Of a DNA stretch of 47,165 nt, positions 47,001-47,165 are shown in pieces. Under the pieces are notes generated by a model. That model did no database searches. It saw only the letters and a list, made by a program, of their open reading frames with translations, and had not been told where the DNA came from. Positions within the stretch are counted from its first letter, which is position 1. Every line of letters starts with the position of its first letter. The position numbers were made by a program, and so were the translations under genes. The DNA is from JBJHCA01 sp050485785 (GTDB lineage: Bacteria > Bacteroidota > Bacteroidia > Chitinophagales > Saprospiraceae), in NCBI GenBank assembly GCA_050485785.1, contig JBJHCA010000017.1, positions 1 to 47,165 on the forward strand, given 5' to 3'.

Positions 47001-47165
47001 TATCTCCTGATCAGCCACAAACTTTTGTAACTAATCTACAGAATGGACCTAACGTATTCTACTGGACTATTTCCAACGGTCCATGTGGAGACACATCAGT
47101 AGATTCTGTTACTGTTACCAGAATCATTGCGCCTATTGCCAATGATGATGAGTTTACTGTTGATC
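35030..47165 (+). CDS. Giant multidomain secreted adhesin-like protein, 3' end outside window
   Basis: One uninterrupted frame of at least 4045 codons, open at the window end. The ATG at 35030 gives a signal peptide MENQLYKLRAMVILVLGVF ending QLAAQ. An in-frame ATG at 34955 would add 25 residues. About 15 HYR-like domains follow to about 42970, each with a DNC motif, then RTWTxxDxCGN and a closing VDxxxP. Five of them carry a 149-residue four-cysteine insert and two carry another beta-rich insert. About 13 Ig-like domains (42980-46335) follow, many with YxWTGPNGF and SGxYTVxVT. The end in view has three AGxDQxLC-type domains. Such proteins are typical T9SS-exported surface or matrix adhesins; the sorting domain should lie downstream. 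Base composition looks more AT-rich than the neighbouring housekeeping genes. Ligand unknown. Confidence 0.85.
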   Translation, partial: MENQLYKLRAMVILVLGVFTLGTGQLAAQTASFQSGTLVLPSETEGTFLLSQQDWESLPTFQQHQVAEGDYDMMVVSVSPSVPALVSQGDMIEVVYTYSYFDEQGNLAAEHTMKFDLIVSRAVACGSFFGPDTLPLPTNIVLNCELDSSIFYSPGQVFHAQGAGPGAGISVSDVIIPGPCPNSFTIIRTWSFSDVIQDECIQTIIVQDNQAPQFMYQGVVGNFPNDTLMPCVDLDAYLANDLVSANNGADGMLWAMDNCSGTDVMFLYLGEEFLENSNVFECPGQYEVVRSWRAQDDCGNFVVQTQRVILVDQSNPVATQPADITAECDEEDGADFLTSVYTQISDNEASITSGLGQFQSTVNATDDCGVDTILVSLVGPIAGDCPNEFSYLRIWTVIDVCGNETTVTQTIHFEDTTPPVFVDFPADEEYLCVSEVPAPVVPSAFDNCADVQPMLVETVVDSVCPNQLTILRTWTINDGCNDPVSQTQTIVVFDDELPKVTVSTGPFFIGCNASSEPADIPNSQPTSVTDNCGVAELFYFDAILDGDYCLEEFGILRHWYAIDDCGNSSDTVIQTILIVDLEAPTFTVPPAITVACPEDTIPAITGFPTNLADDCTAPEDLIVYYEDEIVSGGGVGGIVTTNGFTGAFAPGSWIFDPNVDKEGNGTVDVSGAPASISITGADYPDGDFPPDTIFNKAELCITLTHPTVIAFDWNYVSTDINMIASVDPFGYSLNGQYFVLTAGGACTTTAGAPQQQGSFSLAFQAGDVFCFSQASCDRIAGAATTTITNFVATESTPAEGNECEFVITRTWIVEDECGRRTKQSQTIIVQDEPPVIVAPANITVACITDTMPSITGFPLEAFDDCTEEPIVSYSDGNFLEVNCIVTFVRTWTIEDECGKTSSDQQLITVKDSIPPTFIFPPNQITISCEDQPIFEPDWADLNPLDNCTEVEDLFLDIVYLDTVTDGCLITVTRRFRVADECGNFTQSTQTVLIVDHTAPELTIPDDVTLDCTEADNIYPPLSVGVVTVYECEDIQPVTTTGFTGMFAPANWSFSNTVGVAPGNGSVNTNNAPASISITGSDYPDGDFPPSAEFNRTELCFTADSDTEISFSWSYVSNDFNQVASVDPFGYSLNGTYNVLTAGGACTDFAGAAVQSGMFAISLMPGDVFCFSQASCDRISGAATTTISGFTATVSTQGGDCAATATDNCTEPVITYIDEITGDCEDDYVITRTWTASDDCDNTTVLVQIITVVDDEAPVLIIPADYSVECDMLEATLDPALSLGVETVFDMSGGVAVSGFTGEFAPGNWSFNPNAGVSPGHGTLSVAPDNMSLTITGADYPDGDFPPSAEFNRAELCITMPAAATLSFDWNYVSNDFNEVASLDPFGYTLNGVFNVITAGGACTDFAGAPVQSGSFSMAFQAGDVFCFAQASCDRISGAAATTITSFSVTSQFVSDNCDPDPVVTYMDMIVPGDCEDNYTIVRTWTATDRCGNSTSDVQTITVIDTTPPVIIPPASETFACDDLDSIDPPISYGVEVEYDFPAGDIILTGFTGPYAASNWTFDPNVGVAPGNGTVNLSSAPNFIIITGADYPQGDFPPSAQFNRAELCIQAVESAFFIFDWSYASQDFNMVASLDPFGYSLNGTFHVITAGGACDAIGGAPNQNGTASVAVSAGDVFCFSQASCDRISGAASTVISNFRLAVQSVSDNCDPDPVVTYSDERIDGDCEGNYTIVRTFTATDRCGNSSTATQLIHIIDTVPPTFVIPDDITLECTDIINVTGNIEDIIALAGDISDVEDNCSEPITVEVDVIITPGCGLTGTIVRIWTVTDDCGNSATGMQTITIEDNTPPTLFCPDDVVADADEDCEAFVQIDSVFAIDECVVSGLGGTYTQTLIQEMTCTDDESGEVVQTFTGFAGPFDPSNWTFNPNAGVEPGNGTVNTAGAPASISITGADYEDGDFPPSAEFNRAELCITVSSSGTLSFDWSYLSSDFNAVASMDPFGYTLNGVFLAITDGGACTDFAGDVEQSGNFSITLMAGDEFCFAQASCDRISGSATTTISGFEYTSGGVCSPDIPVDDMTFEFVNPPKQAVSDATLTIVVTGDLEHWGAGTLPENSDTTEFFNVYGENGMFLGKTMPSTSPLGDGQCGTSTLEITIPVDIFNAWLQTDDNIVIFLENNVPADLPGIYAINKICPENVVEMTLTYDYVLISPQITIWNSYNNNGPDASDVYPLGTTEVWFYAMDDCGNIDSCMITVTVEDNMAPVLECPADTILYVDADSCCIYAILDRPTLFENCGFEEDYNQTTDVQLIPFTDHPNLGAFIADPMTFEFTNLPQYPALPVSDATLRVYVRGDIDSVFTDEGSVSIATSYENFIVVSPSGVELGLTAFGDKCGGYSVVEFTLPLSYLEANFEGMSSVTFGLIPNIADIPTNLPNDITGYAAINPCNLTGFNPGDIGKTDGFSSAYMQLEFQATTLEWYTTGATELSGQGLAEGIFNTGVTEIFYVATDNAGNADTCSFFLTVYDTIAPEAICQKTTIYVPTCGCGPYILDPREVNGGYRIQNYLDVNGMFVDIDSIVGGHPYQPDGCTGYIGGTPDSVGLSRDNCGIDSMWVYPYEFTCDMAGDTVMVTLYVMDYSGNISSCEVPVRIENEKPVPSYNVGICDNDTLRLFANPPSPDFNFNYTFFWEGPAGFTSTLKNPVIPSIDQSNQGTYTVTITGVTGCTASGEVQVVIPDQPNTPIIYGPDAVCSNDFVLFQTLPYTGLAPTYHWYFDVSPQGADENDILLGITNVPSFVLENPQTGFYYVIVMDEDCESNPSNLHYLNVSDVVEPEIVSNGTVFCQGDDIILTTPVAADGYIWTGPNGFISFDQSPAVITNAHPNLHSGNYYLQTVSGECVSGMDTITITVLPQPNTPAISHNSPACEGDTITLCVSEVADTYHWIPPSGSMSEASIIVTTENCLEVTEAGNWRVFITIDGCTSELSNPVEAIFNPIPMAVPTNNGPICVGDNGQFYGGPQPAGAVYHWYNESGVLVSTEVNPVVVLPQDTVTWTLIVTLNGCSSEPASSTLIVNPLPDAQASASYLNEDNGDNCSGADLMLFAEGGDAGATYSWTGPGGFTSSAQNPVITNADASNNGNYQVVITNSTGCVASASVFVNNIVNVPVKPLITAMGTGCEGQMLILSTQMYSGVNVTYTWTLPGGDQITTGGNVLVLNPSSASVHDGDYIVTVNVDGCINSSDPYYVQILDSPEITSIGSNDSSLVCVGAGEILQLSASVEGGTGSISYHWTGPNGFSSNQPSPMLFNVTVQQSGTYTLVVTDAAGCSDVASTQVTITTIPNQPVITAVGQGCEGQVGVLTVLGEFGSSVEYSWTTPAGQIVTGTNQLVINPTTPADSGLYTVTVTVNGCSNTSAPYHFVVYEKPSVDIETELIFTCLTPGQNVQLNVFTGTPPANLTYMWSGPNGFISFMPNPIVTNVSAASSGEYVLIVTNQNGCASAPISVMVQMSFPPLPPTIQLATPSQICEGDIIQLFSTTNYNGSVVSYTWNLPNGTTVTTSTPTLTILNADPAIHSGVYSMSVTVDGCESLESNEIVVTVTPTPATPVASNSTSASEPVCEGGSVQLSTDFIPGATYSWTGPNNFTSNLQNPVINNVLPNHAGVYTVVVTINGCSSDGTPGGLASTTVFVTATPPTPTAANNGPGCIGGEVTLSVTNPASIAAPTIVEWYHAATNVLIGTGQNLTLTDLTMEDAGGYYAVLVNGECVSNPSNITIVEIWPANLAYAGEDQELCGQFWTQLNATPPTFGTGTWTTTSNALITNPNDPNTTVFNLSEGDNVFTWTLDNPACFETSSDDVVISVTAEADDIADAGLNQILCAEDETTLSATPPTTPGVTGTWSQSPSQANAGVVIVDPTSPTTQVTGLDPTGGVYTFTWTLNNGACGDYDSDEITVTVVPESFDVAFAGEDQFVCDASIALLQAQIVFTGEGFWTSANPQVIIISPDQPQTFVTNLQNGPNVFYWTISNGPCGDTSVDSVTVTRIIAPIANDDEFTVD
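36956..37399 (+). repeat. Insert module A, copy 1 (148 aa)
   Basis: Starts GFTGAFAPGSW and ends TTTITNF. Contains GADYPDGDFPP, DWNYVSTD, DPFGYSLNG and FCFSQASCDR with four cysteines. Unlike the other copies it sits after the DDC motif of its host HYR domain, between YYEDEIV and ECEFVITRTW. Confidence 0.85.
38150..38596 (+). repeat. Insert module A, copy 2 (149 aa)
   Basis: Starts GFTGMFAPANW and ends TTTISGF. Same four cysteines and core motifs as copy 1. Inserted before the TDNC motif of its host HYR domain, after VYECEDIQPV. Confidence 0.85.
38921..39367 (+). repeat. Insert module A, copy 3 (149 aa)
   Basis: Starts GFTGEFAPGNW and ends ATTITSF. Inserted before SDNCDPDPVVTY. Close to copies 2 and 4 in flanking sequence, which suggests duplication of host domain plus insert together. 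Confidence 0.85.
39674..40120 (+). repeat. Insert module A, copy 4 (149 aa)
   Basis: Starts GFTGPYAASNW and ends STVISNF. Inserted before SDNCDPDPVVTY, as copy 3. Keeps GADYPQGDFPPSA, DPFGYSLNG and FCFSQASCDR. Confidence 0.85.
40763..41209 (+). repeat. Insert module A, copy 5 (149 aa)
   Basis: Starts GFAGPFDPSNW and ends TTTISGF. Keeps GADYEDGDFPPSA, DPFGYTLNG and FCFAQASCDR. Followed almost directly by module B copy 1 within the same host HYR-like domain. Confidence 0.85.
41258..41643 (+). repeat. Insert module B, copy 1
   Basis: Opens MTFEFVNPP, then VSDATLTIVVTGDLE, ENGMFLG, GQCGTSTLEITIPVDIF and ends TLTYDY. Looks like a beta-sandwich. Boundaries are approximate. It is followed by the C-terminal part of a HYR domain (VWFYAMDDCGN). 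Confidence 0.7.
41999..42436 (+). repeat. Insert module B, copy 2
   Basis: Opens MTFEFTNLP, then VSDATLRVYVRGDID, SPSGVELG, DKCGGYSVVEFTLPLSYL and ends MQLEFQA. Aligns with copy 1 along its length but is more diverged than the module A copies are from each other. Inserted in the next HYR-like domain, before FYVATDNAGN. Confidence 0.7.
42980..46335 (+). repeat. Array of about 13 Ig-like domains
   Basis: Units of about 80-90 residues, each with an early Cys (CxG), a central Trp (YxW) and a late GC or EC. From about 44237 to 46080 two subtypes alternate: one with WTGPNGFxS, the other with CEGQ/CEGD and TWxLPxG. Boundaries approximate. Confidence 0.75.
46336..47165 (+). repeat. At least three AGxDQ-type domains, array continues beyond window
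   Basis: Units start AYAGEDQELCG, ADAGLNQILCA and AFAGEDQFVCD, each followed by a TGTW/GFW segment and an NVFxWT or TFTWT strand. This type is common near the C-terminal end of gliding- and T9SS-associated proteins. After the third, PIANDDEFTVD begins another domain at the window edge. Confidence 0.7.

Overview
The window comes from a member of the Bacteroidota. Four things support this: type IX secretion (T9SS) cargo with a C-terminal sorting domain, a fused SecDF, the neighbourhood nadK / PorG-like DUF6089 / uppS / bamA / ompH / ompH / murI, and -7 boxes of the form TAnnTTTG in front of many genes. I cannot name the genus. The DNA looks like an assembled draft, because a 10-N scaffold gap lies inside one gene (23741-23750).

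Layout. 1-7.75 kb (minus strand): 5' part of purA, a 1063-aa T9SS-exported FN3/Ig-like surface protein, a STAS-domain protein, a Fur-family regulator and a bifunctional Rel/SpoT. 7.87 kb: tRNA-Leu(UAG). 8.06-11.86 kb (plus): trigger factor with a His-rich tail, clpP, clpX. 11.85-15.8 kb (minus): cmk and secDF. 16.0 kb (plus): a small metallophosphoesterase. 16.5-22.4 kb (minus): a tight run of a small basic periplasmic protein, a LytS-type histidine kinase, a LytTR response regulator, a TonB-receptor-like beta-barrel protein and a DUF4397 lipoprotein. This run is a plausible uncharacterised envelope-sensing unit.

22.6-30.5 kb (plus) is an envelope-biogenesis block: NAD kinase, PorG-like protein, isoprenyl transferase, BamA, two Skp/OmpH chaperones, glutamate racemase and a third Skp/OmpH copy. 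30.8-34.4 kb (minus) is dnaE. After a 0.6-kb AT-rich non-coding stretch with a strong promoter, a 26-bp palindrome and a single DnaA-box match, one uninterrupted giant reading frame starts near 35030. It runs off the window end, giving at least 4045 codons.

The giant protein is the most unusual object here. It starts with about 15 HYR-like domains. Inside some of these sit five copies of a four-cysteine module of constant length (148-149 aa) and two copies of a different beta-rich module. About 13 Ig-like domains follow, seven of them alternating between two subtypes, and then at least three AGxDQ-type domains. It is most likely a T9SS-exported adhesin whose sorting domain lies beyond the window. 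The remaining genes are mostly housekeeping: nucleotide supply (purA, cmk, nadK), stringent response, protein folding and turnover, secretion, outer-membrane assembly and replication.
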